Shown here: positions 5,845-6,759 of the stretch, in pieces
How positions within the stretch are numbered: position 1 is the stretch's first letter
Layout of the letters: each line of letters begins with the position of its first letter
Assembly (NCBI GenBank): GCA_015658765.1
Contig: DQOE01000052.1
Location: forward strand, 1-6,759
Direction of reading: 5' to 3'
DNA: 6,759 nt
From: Verrucomicrobiota bacterium
GTDB taxonomy: Bacteria > Verrucomicrobiota > Verrucomicrobiia > Limisphaerales > UBA1096
Translations under genes and position numbers: made by a program
The notes under the pieces: model-generated
Databases searched by the model: none
What the model was told of the DNA's origin: nothing
What the model saw: only the letters and a program-made list of their open reading frames with translations

Positions 5845-6759
5845 TTACTCCGCCCCGCCCAAGCTCTCGATCATGACAATCAGAGGCAGGAACATGGCAA
5901 TCACGATACCGCCAACGATTACGGCGAGGAAAACAATCATGATGGGCTCGATCAACGAGGTGAGAGATTCCACGGCGCGATCAACCTCCTCATCGTAGGT
6001 GTCGGCGATTTTCTCGAGCATCTGTGGCATGTCACCGGTTTTTTCGCCGACATCCACCATGCTGATGACCATCGGGGGGAACACGCGAGAGGCATCCAGC
6101 GGCGCGACAATGGTTTCCCCCTCCTTGACGCTGTCGTGGACGTCCTGAACCGCACGCGCCACGACCACGTTGCCTGAAGTGTCCTTGACGATATTGAGCG
6201 CCTGGAGAATCGGCACACCGGAATTGATTAGAGTGCCGAGCGTGCGTGCAAAACGGGCAATCGCCACCCGCTCCACTACAGGGCCGATGACAGGAAAAAA
6301 AAGGCTCATTTTGTCGAGAATGTAACGACCAAAGTTCGTCCGGCCAATCATCGAAAACGTGAAGAAACAGGCGAAGACACCGCACATTGTCCCCATGGCG
6401 TTCAGGCGGACCGTGTCACTGATGGATAACACAAGTTCGGTAAAAGCCGGCAACCCGTCCTTACCCAGCATGTCGGCGAACACGTCCTTGAATTTAGGGA
6501 TGACGAACACCAAAAGGATGCCCATGATCACCACCGCAACCACCAACACGGCGATGGGATAAAACATGGCAGCCTTGACTTTACCTTTAATTTTCATGGC
6601 CTTTTCCATGAACATGGCCAAGCGGTCTAGAACTACCTCAAGCACACCGCCCAACTCACCCGCCTTGACCATGCTGACAAACAGCTTGTTGAAAACCTTG
6701 GGGTGCTGGGCCAAGCCCTCGGAGAACGTGCCGCCGCCCTCGATCACCTCGGACAACTC
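5845..6759 (-). CDS. Type II secretion / type IV pilus inner-membrane platform protein (GspF/PilC family), C-terminal 304 residues
   Basis: This is a polytopic inner-membrane protein of the GspF/PilC family, the platform that couples the cytoplasmic assembly ATPase to pilus or pseudopilus assembly. The frame is open to the window edge, so the first ~100 residues lie outside; the TTG at 6756 is an internal codon rather than a convincing start. The visible part contains the end of the first T2SSF repeat (GGGTFSEGLAQHPKVF, then VKAGELGGVLEVVLDRLA). Then come a membrane segment (window residues ~66-89), a second (~121-138), and the complete second repeat (ARFARTLGTLINSGVPILQAL, VDVGEKTGDMPQMLEKIA), ending with a third membrane helix (~270-295). 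The two repeats have the same GE(L/K)(G/T)G pattern before the amphipathic helix. Whether it serves a pilus or a secretion system cannot be decided without the upstream genes, so no symbol is given. Confidence 0.93.
   Translation of the reverse strand, partial: ELSEVIEGGGTFSEGLAQHPKVFNKLFVSMVKAGELGGVLEVVLDRLAMFMEKAMKIKGKVKAAMFYPIAVLVVAVVIMGILLVFVIPKFKDVFADMLGKDGLPAFTELVLSISDTVRLNAMGTMCGVFACFFTFSMIGRTNFGRYILDKMSLFFPVIGPVVERVAIARFARTLGTLINSGVPILQALNIVKDTSGNVVVARAVQDVHDSVKEGETIVAPLDASRVFPPMVISMVDVGEKTGDMPQMLEKIADTYDEEVDRAVESLTSLIEPIMIVFLAVIVGGIVIAMFLPLIVMIESLGGAE

Overview
The window is a gene-dense stretch of bacterial DNA, roughly 60% GC. Every gene I can support lies on the minus strand, so the text below follows the direction of transcription, from high to low coordinates. 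There are seven protein genes: a PilC/GspF-type inner-membrane protein (5' end outside the window), glcD, glcE, glcF (glycolate oxidase), hemL (tetrapyrrole synthesis), ruvX/yqgF (RNA/DNA quality-control nuclease) and truA (tRNA pseudouridine synthase, 3' end outside the window). I saw no tRNA, rRNA, CRISPR array, insertion sequence or phage gene.

Organism: a PilC/GspF protein implies a diderm with a type IV pilus or type II secretion machine. HemL means haem is made from glutamate (C5 route), which excludes typical alphaproteobacteria. The sequence alone does not fix the phylum. The overall impression fits a Verrucomicrobiota/Planctomycetota-like environmental bacterium, but this is a weak inference.

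Layout: pilC/gspF ends at 5845. A 62-base gap follows, containing a possible weak promoter and a copy of a repeated palindrome. Then come glcD (5782-4331), glcE (4334-3435) and glcF (3438-2191), each pair joined by an ATGA stop/start overlap. They should be translated together as the FAD/FAD/Fe-S glycolate oxidase complex, which oxidises glycolate to glyoxylate and passes electrons to the respiratory chain. A 50-base gap leads to hemL (2140-854), then ruvX (850-440) after 3 bases and truA (from 434) after 5 bases. This looks like a second tightly packed housekeeping block that may be read through from glcDEF.

The most unusual signal is not a gene. The 10-base palindrome CTTGGCCAAG occurs seven times exactly, and its core TTGGCCAA ten times, in 6.76 kb. 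Roughly 0.01 and 0.1 occurrences would be expected from base composition. Copies fall in two reading frames and in the glcD upstream gap, so the DNA sequence rather than a peptide seems to be what is maintained. This resembles the HIP1-type high-frequency palindromes of cyanobacteria. A second point of interest is GlcE, whose N-terminus appears to lack the usual FAD pyrophosphate loop.
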